Below, one piece after another: positions 15,931-27,721 of a stretch of DNA of 40,722 nt. Location: NCBI GenBank assembly GCA_009760855.2, contig WPIO01000463.1, forward strand, positions 1 to 40,722, read 5' to 3'. The notes beneath the pieces are model-generated. The model had not been told where the DNA came from, ran no database searches, and was given only the letters and a program-made list of their open reading frames with translations. Position 1 is the first letter of the stretch; each line of letters starts with the position of its first letter. A program made the translations under genes and the position numbers. This DNA is from Cristatella mucedo (Eukaryota; Bryozoa; Phylactolaemata; Cristatellidae).

Positions 15931-16131
15931 CGTTTGCATAGCATCTCAGTCTGGAATCCTTCCACGTCCATTGGCCATAACCGTTGTCCACATAACACTT
16001 CGGTTGAGTGTCTCCACCTGCTGATACGTAGCCTTTTGCACAATCAACTGCTATATTCTGAGAAGCCGTATATGGTGCTGTTCCTTTAGTCACCACCACG
16101 TTGGCTGCTAATGGTGGAGGTGTCGTACAGC
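15931..16131 (-). CDS. Sushi/CCP domain exon
   Basis: This 201-bp exon encodes 67 residues, with phase 1 at both ends. The acceptor is CAATCTCAG and the donor AACG|GTACGT. Cysteines are at residues 2, 31, 46 and 64, CAKGY follows C2, and WTW is at 55-57. A Gly-Gly turn before C3 is shared with the modules at 779-576 and 21094-20882. The first loop is three residues shorter than in most of its neighbours. The plus-strand open frame over this segment is the antisense shadow of the exon. No N-glycosylation sequon is seen. Confidence 0.87.
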
Positions 16132-17326
16132 CTGAGATTGCGAGAATATTTTGTGCTTATACGTCCAAGTTCAAATATAAGCACATATTCAGCTTACTAT
16201 ACTCGATCCGCCTTGACGTAAAGCAAGCTAAGCAAAAAGGCACTGTACAAATGCTGTAAATGAGCAGTTAATTTGGCTATCAGATAATATGGTCAGTCCC
16301 AGCATGCATTAGCACTTGGAGACCAATCTGAATTGATGTCATGAGAATCAGGTAGGGTTTCAGCTTCTACTTTAAATCTACGCTTACGAATGATGTCAGA
16401 TCTTCTTGTAAAATACTTGTAAACTGGCAAGACGTTTTACTGTGCAGTGAAATTGGGTTAAATCGATACAAATACCTTGACATAAAAATAGCCAATACGG
16501 ATATTGGATCTAATAACAATTAATGGTTTTGTTTAGAGCAATAGACTGCTTTCCTGTATGAATTCTCTGAAAAAATAGGGACAGAGCGTAGCAATAAGGT
16601 ATCATTTTGATATTAAAGTACGGAAAGCCACACGTCAGTTTCTTGCCAGCAACCTGAAGCCAATGCAAATCATCGATCCGTGACTTCTTTCAATCAACGG
16701 AATACACAAGCAGCAGTTTCTGCATCATAATTTTTTTCTATTAATGATTTTCGCTAAGGCTTGGGCTTGCCTCATGAATGATCTCTTAAAAAGCGTCTTC
16801 AAACAGTTTTGTTCGCACAGAGGTTCATATGCTTCATTTTGCCGTTTTTAAATAATTGTTGAATTAATAGGTTAGATTTCATCACAGATATTTCTACATC
16901 ACAGTTAAAAAGTCCTCGGTAGGAATCAACCAACGTGGAGTTTCAATTTAAGTCTATACGTTTGTAAGTGAGTTCAGTCAATTGAAGTTTGATAATTCGC
17001 TGTGGCTCACTTTGCCCTAACGATATATTTTTATTATTAGAACAATGAAATGCATTCCTATAGCTGAAATTAAAAATTCAAGTAAAACACAACAGGTTTT
17101 AAGTATGTGCGTTCGTCCGAGCTCACTAGTTTTATTAGTTCGAGCTCAGGCCCGGCTTGCTAAGCTAGATTAAAGCACAGAGTTATTTCTAACGAATCTA
17201 GGCTAATTCATACGTAATGCGTCTGGAAGAAAAACGTAACTCGGAATTTATGCTACGCAATCAGGTTTTTGTGCTGCAGCTCAGTCATCGTAATTTATGG
17301 AGCATGCTATAACCAAAGGGTAAAAT
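16132..17326. other. Intron DNA, no gene seen
   Basis: AT-rich, with no repeat family or exon recognised up to the LINE tail. Confidence 0.6.
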
Positions 17327-18245
17327 AAATAATAATAACAATAATGCACATGATAAATCACCCTCAGAGAACTCAGTCTCTCTCTAGGTGCTTTACATTT
17401 GCTACCAAGGTGAATGCAATTGAATCGTGATTAATATCAAGCTTGATAAACAAACAAAATGAATAACATGGTTAGTGGTGACATGCACAGAGTCAGCATG
17501 CAAATGTAACTAGTGGCAGCAAGCACAGTGTCGTAACGCATAAAAACATCAAAGACGAATCACAGGGACCCACTAAATGCTGTCCTAAGTATTTTTAAAT
17601 GTGTTCAGGTCAGGGGATGTTCTGACGCAGGTCGGGAGGGAGTTCCAGCCTTTGAGAGCATACCAACTAAATTCATGGTCTCCAAAGGATTTGAGGTTTG
17701 TACGAGGTATTTGTAGACGGTTGGATTTCAAAAAGCAGGTGGTACGATGCTTTGCCTGATGAGGGAGTACATCTGAGAAATAGGCTGGTGCCAAAGAATG
17801 GAGTGACCAAAATGTGAGCGACAAAACCTTGAAGTCAATCCGTTACTTGACAGTTAGCCAGTGCAGGTCGGCGAGAAGTTATATATTGTGGCAACTGCGA
17901 TGCTCACTACAGACAGGCTTAGCTGTGGAGTTTTGCACCAGCTGCAATCGCTTGACCGCACATGCTGGTAGGCCAGTAAGCAGTGAGTTGCAGAAGTCGA
18001 GACGTGATTTCACGAATGCACAGACAAACTTGGACGTGGTATCCTTATCTAAACAAGCCCGAATTTTAGCAATGCTACGAAGCTGAAAATAGGCAGATTT
18101 GACTGTGGAGCTGATATGGTCGTCTCACAAGAGGTTGCTTTGAAATATGACACATAGACTTCGAGCTGATTAATCAGGAGATATGCTGGCAGAGCCAATT
18201 TTGAGCGTCTTTTTAATTTGTGAGTCACACTGGGCTTGTCTGTCA
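17327..18245 (-). mobile_element. CR1/L2-like LINE, 5'-truncated (RT C-terminal part and 3' UTR)
   Basis: The tail is at 17327-17345, then 3' UTR, then the C-terminal part of the reverse transcriptase reading toward higher coordinates on the minus strand. At 17585-17824 the frame gives LHSLAPAYFSDVLPHQAKHR and TPRTNLKSFGD-type sequence, the conserved C-terminal region of CR1/L2 polymerases. The part up to 18245 (SKLALPAYLL...) matches the region just after the RT palm but in shifted frames. It is a dead, 5'-truncated copy in a sushi-gene intron. Confidence 0.8.
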
Positions 18246-18258
18246 ATAACTAGTAAGT

Positions 18259-18277
18259 TATATATATATATATATAT
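18259..18277 (+). repeat. Short (TA)n run
   Basis: Nineteen bases of TA alternation directly after the 5' end of the LINE at 17327-18245. Confidence 0.9.
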
Positions 18278-20881
18278 TTATTTTTTCTATATTTGGGATA
18301 GCAAAGGACAATGTGAAAGATAAATGTATGGGGAAACGTGGTGGAGGAAGTTTGATATTTAAGCATTAAAGCAGACGCCGATTAACTTTTTTGGCACTGA
18401 TGTACTTAAAAAAGCGTTTTCAGACCAAATGTTTCGGTTAGTTTATCGACTACGGCAGAAACAGCACGGGTCAGCCAAGCCAGGCAGCCGTTGCCTGGCC
18501 ACCATGTCCTAAAAAATCCAAATATCTTAATTTGCTTGAATTCTTGAAACTGTTTGTTTCCCAGAATTCTCAGCGTCAGCAGGCGTCCGAATTGCACTGA
18601 GCAATGAAACATTCAATTAATCTGTGGTAAACATCAGTAACTTGAAATTTTGGTCCTAATTACAAGAAATTATTAAAAACTGACCAAGGCGTTGGCGCAA
18701 TAATTTAGCAATAGAATTTTGAGGAAACATTTACCGTTGGTATCTGTATGTGCTGGAGAATATTTATACATTTACCAACATAATTGAAAACCTAGTACTG
18801 TCAGAGGCAAAATTAAGCAATAAACCCTTACTACTTCTCGCAAAGCAATTCTGAATCGCCTCAAGAATTTGAAAAACTTGGAGTTAGAAAATTAATTGGG
18901 GTAGCTTTTTTCATTTGCATTAAAATGTGCGCCAACGCTGTAGACAAGAATCAAAGACTAGATTCGAATTCGTTAAGAATTTGTCGAGAATTTGTGCCAT
19001 TGTGTCACCCGTGCTGTTTCTATTTTCGATTATTGATTTCCGATTATACTGAGGTTTGAGGTGTCGCTACGAGGAGTTGCTGAAGAATATGGTAATTATC
19101 TTTGAGTTTTGTCTGCGTTGCCTGACCTGCTAAGATTTCGATTAACACATCAATTCTATTGTGAAATTTATTCCGCGAGTCACAATCGGTTTCGTGATTG
19201 TTCCTGGCGGGAAAGTATGGAGCTCGCAAGCTGTTCTCATGATAATTTTCTTGTGAGCTTCAGCCCTTACTGTCAAAGAGAAATAAATAACAACTTTACT
19301 TGCATAAACTCTCCAATCGGTGAGTTCCACCTTTTGAATCACACTGTGCTCACGCTCACAAGTCCCAAAGTAGTCTGATTCTCTCTAGCTGCGATCCAGT
19401 GTTCCCTCTGGGCCTTGACCTGCCGATGAGCTCACTAGAAGTATGGCAGTGTAATATTAAAGCTTTGGCATTTAACATCTAACTTTTTAAAGTGAGTTTG
19501 CACACAAGCCAAATTTCTTGCTCAAGTGAGCAGATGCGTTTTCGCAAAGCATAATGCAATTAGGCTGGTTTCCTGTTTTTTGTATGACTGGCAAATAGCT
19601 TGTCCTAGCTCGTTAAAGCGCAAATAGGTTATTCTTCTTGTATATTTAAGCACTGACACTTAAACATAAATCCGCAACCCTTATTAGCAAGGAAGACTGA
19701 ATAGGGACAGTGCGGCAGAGTAAATCGGCTTCATTTCTACTCATGAGACTTCGACGAGAGAGCTAGCCAGAAATATCGCTTTAAGGTGCTCACACAACAC
19801 CCATAGGATTCCTGATTCGGGGCTGTTTCCTGTTTAATAATCAAAGAATCGTACCTTGTAGGAGTTTGCTTACAATGTTCGTGAGATGTTGATATTTGAT
19901 AAGCTAGAATTGAATTCATGTACAGCTAAAACGTATCATATATCAGTCTCCTATCAGTACTACGGCTCAGACCGGCATAGCATGGTTGCTACTTTATCTA
20001 TTAATCCAATACTTAAAGCTAAAAGGGCTGACTAAAAATGATATAAAAACTCAACGAAGCTTTACATGATTTACTTTGATGAAAAATAAAAATTTTGAAG
20101 AAAAATCGCCCTATTCACGGTGGAAATTAAGTGGGTGTAAAAATGTTCGCCCCTTTTTTGCACTGATACTGATTTGTACCGTGGAACAAGGAAAAGGTAT
20201 TAGAAGTATTCGTTTCATTCTATTGTCTTCTACTCATCCAAATTATTGCCCTCTTATAAAATTAACAGGCAGTAATCTACATGTAATAATGCATTTCTTT
20301 CATAAATCTATATTTATTTTAAAGGTTATAATGTCGTGAAGCCAATCTGATAGGCAACCAGAACAAGTGCTAGCTAAATGCTTATCGGCTTAAATGAAGG
20401 CTAATTCTTTGACAAACCTTATTTTTATGGTAATACTTTTTACAAGATATTTTTTTCTTCATAAGATCTGTAAATGTATTCTCTTTGAATTTTTAGCGGC
20501 TTAGTAAAAACGGCTAAGAAGCGTCCTTAGGCTATTGTTTCTTCGAGGTTTAGTTATTCCAAAAGTGCAAAACAATGAAGTCAACAAATTAACTGGCTAG
20601 GTTATCCGTTGATTCCTCATTTTTTAATAACGTGAATGTGAGGAGGGAAACCTTGCATACAGATAATGACTGACACATATTTTGTAGCTGGAATTTTTGA
20701 AAGTAGCACCAACTTAGAATCAAACATTCTTTTGGGGCTTGTTAGGTACGTTATCAAATAGGGGTTCAGAGAAGCAAACGGCAATCCGTTTCCAAAACTG
20801 TACGTACATAGCCATAATTTTCTTACGTGCATGCATACTATTGAAATTGCTAGAATTGCTAAATACTTGGAGGTTGTTTAC
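18278..20881. other. Intron DNA, no gene seen
   Basis: Only short chance frames (for example opposed frames around 19044-19378). No splice-bounded domain or repeat recognised. Confidence 0.6.
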
Positions 20882-21094
20882 CTTTTTCACATTGTATTGG
20901 AGAGTTTCCATTCCAAGACCAGCCTTTAGTTGACAGGCATGTAGCTAGATTACTACCACCAACTTGAACGTATCCTTTTCTACAAACGATCACTACCGAA
21001 GTGCCTTTCGTATATTTTGCGTCTTTTTCGCCATTGCCATTTGAAGATTTTCGTACGTCAAAGGCTCCATTTGACCAGGAATCGTCACTACAAT
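20882..21094 (-). CDS. Sushi/CCP domain exon
   Basis: This 213-bp exon encodes 71 residues and is the longest of the set, because the segment between C1 and C2 has about four extra residues rich in Lys, Asn and Gly. Cysteines are at residues 2, 38, 53 and 69. CRKGY follows C2 and WSW is at 59-61. The acceptor CTCTCTGGAAG is weaker than in the other exons. The donor is AAAAG|GTAAAC. Entry and exit are phase 1. The frame is open throughout, and the overlapping minus-strand open frame at 20993-21205 is a different frame. Confidence 0.83.
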
Positions 21095-21734
21095 CTTCCA
21101 GAGAGCGCGACTAATATTAGATATAATTGACACAAGTAGTGCTGGTAGTGAGTAGCAACACACGGCGCGGTGCAGCTTAATAACTTCCCAAAAATCTGGA
21201 TGCACGGATTTCTAATGGCTCGCATTGTTCTTACGAAAACGACCGTTTGATTCGCGACCAGCCAGCGTTAACAAAATTCATCCCCGACTGAAAAAGGAAC
21301 TTGCAAAGCAAACATTCCATACTGGTGAGACAAGAAAATAAAAAAGCAGCACGGTTTCATGTTAACTGTTAAAGATTTAGTTTGTCGAAGTGTGAAAGAT
21401 ACAAAACGGTCATCTTTGTTTTCACGAGTGCGTCTCCGGTGCCTCTTGAGATAGTCCTCAGTCATTATTGACTTGAATATCTTAGTTTTAAGTCGCCTGC
21501 TTCTAACGTCTTTGCAAGTGAACGCCCAAGGAATCCCTGACATCTCTTAATACGTAAACTGTTATTTACCAAGGGAAGCAAGAATAAAATAAATAAGGAA
21601 ACATTGACTGTGGTTTCGTGTGTATTTTTTTATCCCATCTGAAAAAAAAGATGCATTTTTTTAGCAGTGAGCTACCGGCCCGTAGCAATTACAGCAGCAA
21701 TATTTGTGGCCAAGAGGTCGGAACGATAACAGTC

Positions 21735-22070
21735 TAGCAATTGCACTGCCACTTCACGCCCATGCTAGTCAACTGAAATGATGGGCCCGTCTTTAGCAGA
21801 ATTGGTTTCCTGATGATAGCTGCCCCGAAGCCAACCAGGTTAAGGCAACAATCGTGTATGCTCGGTTTCCGCATTGACGGTCTTGGCACGCACACATTGA
21901 ACGAGCTCGCCCCTGTCGGCGAGGGGAACTTCAACCTTTTCAAGAGAGACGCCTTCTCGCTGGGAGACAAAAGCAAGAACGCTCGCGGACTTGACGGATA
22001 CGGCTCGACTGAGGCTACCGGAGAGAACGACGATGGTGCAGCTGACTAAATCGTGTCTACCTTATACGTC
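21735..22070. other. GC-rich segment with opposed open frames, possible transposon relic
   Basis: A plus-strand frame (21813-22049) and a minus-strand frame (21734-21976) both stay open across a locally GC-rich stretch, with the palindromic repeats at 22381-22510 further right. Neither translation shows a motif I recognise. The composition and nearby repeats suggest an inserted element. It lies in the 6.4-kb intron between sushi exons. Confidence 0.25.
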
Positions 22071-22380
22071 CCACACGGTGTAATGATACGGAAGCGTGTA
22101 TCGTGACCCGATCTTCCTGAAGTAAGCCTCAGCGGGAGACTCTGCTAACTTTGCAGAACAGAAAACCATCGGTTTTTTATTCATGTATATGGCAAATATT
22201 GGAACTAACTTAAATTCGGTGGCTGTTCATATAATTCGTTGGCGTCTTTCATGTGCATTACTCTTTCGCTGTTTACTAACACCGGGAAGAGTTTTGATTC
22301 GGGTTTTTATGCCTGCTCTCAGTGGTCGGCTGCCAAGCCACTCGGCATACTTTGCATCTCATTAACCTACGAAGGTTGGA

Positions 22381-22510
22381 TGCAGAACCCTCTGCCTTGG
22401 ATGTCATCCGAGGTTCTGCATTAGCACAATACACTACAACTTACCCCTCAACAGACCTACCAAGATAAGAGTTGTGCTACCTAGGACGTCGTCCGAGCTC
22501 CTACATTTGT
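22381..22510. repeat. Two diverged copies of a palindromic ~34-bp unit
   Basis: CTTGGATGTCATCCGAGGTT at 22396 and CTAGGACGTCGTCCGAGCTC at 22481 are related direct repeats about 84 bp apart. Each contains a near-palindromic GGA(T/C)GTC(A/G)TCC core. The first copy is also flanked by TGCAGAACC/GGTTCTGCA arms. Confidence 0.5.
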
Positions 22511-23223
22511 TCGATAAGTTACAGCGAAATTTCAGCTTATTATTCTTAAAGCGTCTCGGCTCGGTATATTTCCGAGTAACTGTGTTCGTATTTAATTAAG
22601 GTCTGTATAGTTACAAATGCAATCCCAAGTTTTAATGATTGACAGAAAACTAGAGCATGGTGTATAAAATTAATGCATGTAACCTACTTACATCAAAAGT
22701 AGTACATCAAGCTTAACAGTTTGACTTAATGTGAAAATAACGGCATCTGAACGGCGTTTTACCAGTTAACTTTGTCAATGAAAGCTACCCAGCCAAAAAC
22801 AGGTGCCAGACCATTACTCACAATAATAAAAATATGTTTTATTTTCAAAATAAGGACAGGCCATCAAGTACAGAACTTTGACTGGTAGTTCCCACAATCA
22901 GGAGCCTAAACCCGATATTACCAGGCGAAGCCACGATGCATGTCACTCGTAGCCCGGCTTCGGCGAACGGCTAACCAAAGCTATAAGTCTCAATTTCCTG
23001 GTCATTTATACGTTTATATTGACATGTTCGCATAGGCCCAAAAACTCAAAGTGACTATCGTTCGGAAGCTAGACTATCATTAGGAATAATGCTGTGATAG
23101 TTTACTGCAGCTGCTGCCACGTAACTAAGGAGTTCCTTATCACCATACCTCGGAATCCTGGAACCATTTATTTGTTCCTATTACGGCAATTTGATGCGGT
23201 GGAAGCCGCCGCAGCTAGACGTG
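22511..23223. other. Intron DNA, no gene seen
   Basis: No recognisable feature before the LINE at 23224. Confidence 0.55.
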
Positions 23224-24120
23224 GTAATAATAAGAGTAGTGACAATAAATTGGTTATAGCGCCTTCAGAGAGCTCAATCTCGTTTTAGGTACTTTGCATG
23301 GTTAGCTGTGGCACGCTCGATAACCGACAAGCGTAAGATTTTTAGAAGTGACATGAACTGGGTCAGCAGGTAAGTTTTGTTAGTGGTTCCATGCACAGTG
23401 TCAACATGCATAAGCACTCAAAGGACGAATCATATAGACCCACTGAATGTTGTGATAAATAACTGCGTTTTTAGTTTCTATTTATAAATTGTGAGGTCAG
23501 GGAATGTCATTACGCAAGTTAAAATGAGTTCCACCTTGTAAAGCCCACAAACTAAATGCGAGGTCTCTAAATTATTTGAGGTTTTCATGAGATACAGATT
23601 AACAACTAAATTCCTAAAAGCAGATGGTATGATGCTTAGCCTGTTGGGGGAGAAGATCTGATAGGCGGGCTGGCATCAAAGACTAATGGGACCTAAAAAG
23701 AAGAAATGAAATCTTGAATTTGATTCATTTCTTGACTGGGAGCCAGTGCAGATTAACGAGAAGTAGGGCAACGCAATGTGACAATTGTGACACTCACGAT
23801 TGACAAGCCTAGCTGCAGATTGTGCACTAGCTGCTAGTGCCTAATTGCATATGCCAGTAGACCAGCAGTAAGGTGGTTACACAAGTTGAGAAGGGTTAAT
23901 GAGCCCAATGTTTAGCGATTGTATGTAGCTGAAACTAGGCAGACTTGACTGTGCTTCAAAAAAGACGCAATCGTATTTTGCGAGATCACTTTGGAATAGG
24001 ACACCTAGATTGTGTGCAGACTCAACGGGAGATATGCTGGCATATGCAATTTTGATCGCTACACTTTTCAATTTCTGAATCAGACTTAATTTTTCCGTGA
24101 CTAGTGAGTCGATTGTATCA
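23224..24120 (-). mobile_element. CR1/L2-like LINE, decayed 5'-truncated copy
   Basis: Starts with an AAT-type tail and CCTTCAGAGAGCTCAATCTC, then runs through the 3' UTR into RT C-terminal sequence. At 23877-24128 the frame contains ISPVESAHNLGVLFQSDL, equivalent to the post-palm NLGV motif of these polymerases. Many indels and stops are present. It lies directly beside the next copy (24160), in the same orientation. Confidence 0.72.
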
Positions 24121-24159
24121 TCATTCAATATACGAATGTTTGCTGCAATCCATGTGTGG

Positions 24160-25010
24160 ATAATAATAATAATAATAATGCACTTGATGAAGCACCCTCG
24201 GCGAACTCAATCTCTTTCCAGGCGCTTTACATTTGCTGTAAAGGGAAGCGTGATTAAATTGGTGAGTAATATCATGCTCTCATTAATACATGCATCAAGC
24301 CAGTTGAGATAATTCAATATGCTGGATGGCTGTGAGGGATTAAAGCAGAGGTAGAACTGAAAGTCATTTGCACAGAATAGGAAGCCTAGATTGTGCCTCA
24401 CGATCACTTGTGCAAGAGGGAGAGTATAAAAAGTGAAAAGCGCGGGATCCAGCACAGAACCGCTGGGGTACTTCATACTTCAGAGGCTCCTCTGACGAGC
24501 TACGTTCACACAGATCGACATTCAGGATTATCCTACTAAGATAAGATACGAACCATTGCAATGCAGTGCCGGAGCTACTCAAGCAAGATGAAAGCTGCTC
24601 AAGAAGGGCTTGGTTATTAATAGCATCAAAGCTACATAAAGATTGAGCAAAACAAGTAGCCATACTCTACCTAAGTCTGCATTCATAAGTAGGTCATCCT
24701 AACCTGGAAGCAACGCTGACTGTATGGTGTGATTATTTTATCCTGTTGACAAAGAAGCTAGAGAAGCGATCAGTTAGATCAACACAAGGATCGCTATGTA
24801 AGGTGCTGACCTGCAAGAGTTTAAAGAAATGGCTGATCGTCAACGGCAGCATTTTTAGAATTTTAATCTATGATTCAACAGCATTAGAATAGAAGCTAGA
24901 CTTTGCTTTTGCTAGGATCGATTGGTACGATCTCCGGAGTTCACATATGCCATGTGATTGGCAATGAGTCCTGATCTTGCACAAGCTTTTACAAGATTCT
25001 GCTTAGTAAA
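24160..25010 (-). mobile_element. CR1/L2-like LINE with internal deletions, keeps RT palm
   Basis: After a clean (AAT)n tail and about 100 bp of 3' UTR the sequence jumps straight to the RT palm. Minus-strand frames give a GVPQGSVLGP-like motif (VLDPALFTFYTLPL) and a degraded YADD box (FCANDFQFYL). Upstream, a second frame has TALQWFVSYLS and a third has KSSFYSNAVES and DLTDRFSSFFV. The thumb and C-terminal region seen in other copies is missing between tail and palm, and part of the fingers is missing too. Frameshifts near 24478 and 24665 make it non-functional. Confidence 0.75.
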
Positions 25011-25046
25011 CCTATTTATTTTTAATGTCTGCAGTAACCCTTAGGC

Positions 25047-25155
25047 CAGAGGTCGGCAAACTCCGGCCTTTAGGCCAGATCCGGGCTAGCTAGTGCTCCA
25101 GCCTGGCCTAAGGCCACCCATGTAATTTAAAGTTGGATTTGGCCTAATAATTAAT
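25047..25155 (+). mobile_element. hAT-like transposon terminus
   Basis: CAGAGGTCGGCAAACTCCGG followed by GGCC palindromes (TTTAGGCC, CTAAGGCC) resembles the 5' terminus of many non-autonomous hAT elements. The matching opposite end was not found, so it is a fragment or a strongly decayed copy. It abuts the 5' boundary of the LINE at 24160-25010. Confidence 0.4.
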
Positions 25156-25954
25156 TAAAATAATAACAAATTTGATATAGCAACCTGGAGAAAACTCGAG
25201 GAGGACTCTATACCGGGGGGCGCTAGACTGTTTTCACCACCAGCAGCTTGTTTTCGTGTGAAATCCCAATAGATTTGAAAGACTGCTTCGAGGTGACTGC
25301 AAACGGCTTGAAATTGAAGGAGGAGTGCTTAAAATTGCAACTCAACCTGTAGTTTAAATTGATCTAGGGCTGCCTAGATCACTATAAATGAAGAGGGAGA
25401 AGCCTGTAAGTGTTTCGTCGTTAAAGGTACGGTGACTTACCAATTTTAGCCAAGTTTTAAGTCAATACGAGCACGTCAGGCTGTTTTAATAAATAAGGTC
25501 GCTTATTAATAGCGGTTGATTGCATGTTGAGCGAGGATTCTAAAGACAAGCATTAAGTTGCACCGCTGGAGTTATGGCAATCTTGATGACCACTAAGTTG
25601 GAGAGATTCACAGCAACGCTAGAAAGAGAACGTGCTGAGTGGTTCGAGACAGAGCTGGGAGTAGCAAACGAGTTGTTATTCAACTCGCATTGCCAGCCAA
25701 ACGAGCTGCATCTCAGCTATCGGCCCCTGCTTAGGCTCCGGGCGCTTGTCTTTTGGTTATGACTCGTAGGCTGGGGCCTACTTGATTCGAACCGGCTAAT
25801 CGTTCACTGGGAATCAGTCTCCAAGTTTTGATTTAATTCTATTCATGGAAAATTGCGTTTATTGAAATTTCTTAATTATGCCTTGTATGGCTGATATTTG
25901 GGCAATTTTTTTGAAAACGGCAATACAAAAAGCTGACCAGCTTGAATGTATGAC
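25156..25954. other. Intron DNA, possible tRNA-like B box on minus strand
   Basis: On the minus strand CCGGTTCGAATCAAG (about 25779-25793) matches a B box. An upstream CCAGTGAACG only weakly resembles an A box. A 62-codon frame at 25574-25762 is unrecognised. No supported gene. Confidence 0.4.
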
Positions 25955-26362
25955 ATTACCCCCAGAGAATTTTCCCCGTACATTCTCCCCTTGTTGACTC
26001 TAGGATATTTCCCCCCGGTAATTTCCCCGAGTATGACATTTGCCCTTCTATGCTTATGAATTTATTAAATGATCAAATGAAATTCGAGCTCTATTGAAAT
26101 ACAATCAGCTCAGTATAATTGAACATTTTTGTAATATCTATGACATTTTGACTGGTTGGCCTTGCACTACACAGTCCATTTGAGTAGTCTAATCACAAAA
26201 ACTGCACTTAGATGTTTTTTCAATGAACTACTGATGGGCCAATCTGATCAGTCACGTAAACCCTAAACAGAGTTAATGCCCTAATCCAGGGGAAAAGTGT
26301 CCGGTGGGATTGTTCGGAGGGGGATGTCTGGGAGAATGTCCGGGGAAATTTCCGTCCATAAC
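25955..26362. mobile_element. MITE-like element with C-rich/G-rich inverted termini
   Basis: The left end carries TTTTCCCCGTACATTCTCCC and further CCCC blocks to about 26045. The right end (26287-26355) carries the reverse-complement pattern, including GGGAGAATGTCCGGGGAAA. Between them are about 240 bp of AT-rich sequence with no open frame. Imperfect terminal inverted repeats around a short non-coding core are what a non-autonomous DNA transposon looks like. The family is not recognised and no target-site duplication was confirmed. Confidence 0.55.
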
Positions 26363-27511
26363 CAGCTATACTGGTCTGGTAGCATTTCGCCGTCAACTAC
26401 ATACATTGTTGTTACATGGTGTGTTTGAGATGCACAACAGTTGTGTAAGGTTTAGTAAGTTATAAAAGCCTGTACTTATGTATTTATTGAGTTCCTTGTT
26501 TATGCAGCGCTCCATCGTATTTTCTAGATAGCTGTCTGTAATACACCACCACCCCTGAAGTCCTGCAGTCAACTGCCTGCCATTGTGTCTTGCTTATGTC
26601 GTATCTCCGATAATAGTAATCTGATGAACATGAAATTTGGAGAGCTTGATCTTTAATGGATCCACAGCATTCCAGCTGCCTCTTATATATACTGGACTTG
26701 CTAGATATAACGGTACTTATTTTTATAGTGAGTGGGCTATTTGTCTCCCAAAACGTTTTATCATAACGTAGCCAAAGTGTCCTGCAAATGAAACAGGTCG
26801 GAAAGTCATGGTTTCATCAATGTGAAACTTGAAGTATACACTCCTTGGTATGCGTTTTTGCCTGTAAACCGGGTAACTTGAAATAGCCAGATGTTGCATT
26901 AGGCTGACGGCAATTTGCTTATAATATATTAGCATCGGTGGCTGCTCACACTCAGTGGCTCCCAGGGAAGAAGTACAAGAAGCTGTCACTTCCAAATATT
27001 GTGGAAGATTTTGCGTACAAATTACCTGCTGTCGAGTTTGAGAGCTATCATTTTAGGACCCAACACCCACACTACAACAGCTACTGTGCCTTGAAGTGCA
27101 TTTGGGGAAGATGATTCGTACTGTATACATTATATTCAGTTAAGACATGTTTCGTCGCAGCAGGCTTAGAAGCAGCATTGGGCTCCACAGTCACCAACAC
27201 GCGCATTCTGAAGCAACCTCCCAACGGCTCGCCAGCCAGGACCCAAAGAGTTGGTAGGTGAGCGGAGCGGGTGATCCATCAAGCTCGCCTCATACTGGCG
27301 AGAATGGGGGCCGCCTGCTGCACAGGCAGGCAATCTTACCACAGTTGTCCTCCTTGCACGATGAATAGACGAGGCTGTAATCTGAAAGTGAAGAATGAGA
27401 TTTCCCTAGAACCCACTGAGCTTCGCACTCATACGGAATATTCTGGGGCACATTGAACCCCCTAGAAAAGAGGTTGGCTAATCCAGCACGCAATCCGAAA
27501 GTTTCACTTAC
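26363..27511. other. Intron DNA, GC-rich patch near 27150-27400
   Basis: A minus-strand 90-codon frame (26723-26995) has no recognisable motif. The patch at 27150-27400 is GC-richer, with short palindromes (CTGCTGCACAGGCAGGCA), perhaps an old repeat. Nothing is supported as coding. Confidence 0.5.
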
Positions 27512-27721
27512 TGGATGTTAGACAGATAAGTGGGCCACCGTCTTGCCACCACCACCTCAAAATCCCGTCCTCGTCTTTATCACATTTCATAGAGCTACTT
27601 CCGCGAACGTTCTGGTAGCCAGAAGCACACGAGAAGGATGATGTAGAGTCTTTCCAGAATGGCGGGCTGGCTACCTGGTTCCAGACTGCATTAGCAGGTA
27701 GAGTCGGAGAGTCTGGGCAGC
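27512..27721 (-). CDS. Sushi/CCP domain exon
   Basis: This 210-bp exon encodes 70 residues, with phase 1 at both ends. The acceptor is TTACGCTGAAG and the donor ATCCA|GTAAGTG. Cysteines are at residues 2, 32, 47 and 67 and CASGY follows C2. The usual Trp-x-Trp is expanded to three Trp in a row (57-59). The loop between C3 and the Trp cluster is acidic (Asp-Lys-Asp-Glu-Asp), unlike the other modules. The ATG upstream in the open frame lies inside the intron, so it is not the start. Confidence 0.87.

Noticed and set aside
22436-22560. Minus-strand open frame ending at a GTAAGT donor near 22443
   Set aside because: It runs through the palindromic repeat units, has no domain, and is better explained as repeat sequence.
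26723-26995. 90-codon minus-strand frame as a sushi or other exon
   Set aside because: Only two cysteines, no Gly-Tyr or Trp pattern, and no phase-consistent splice sites.
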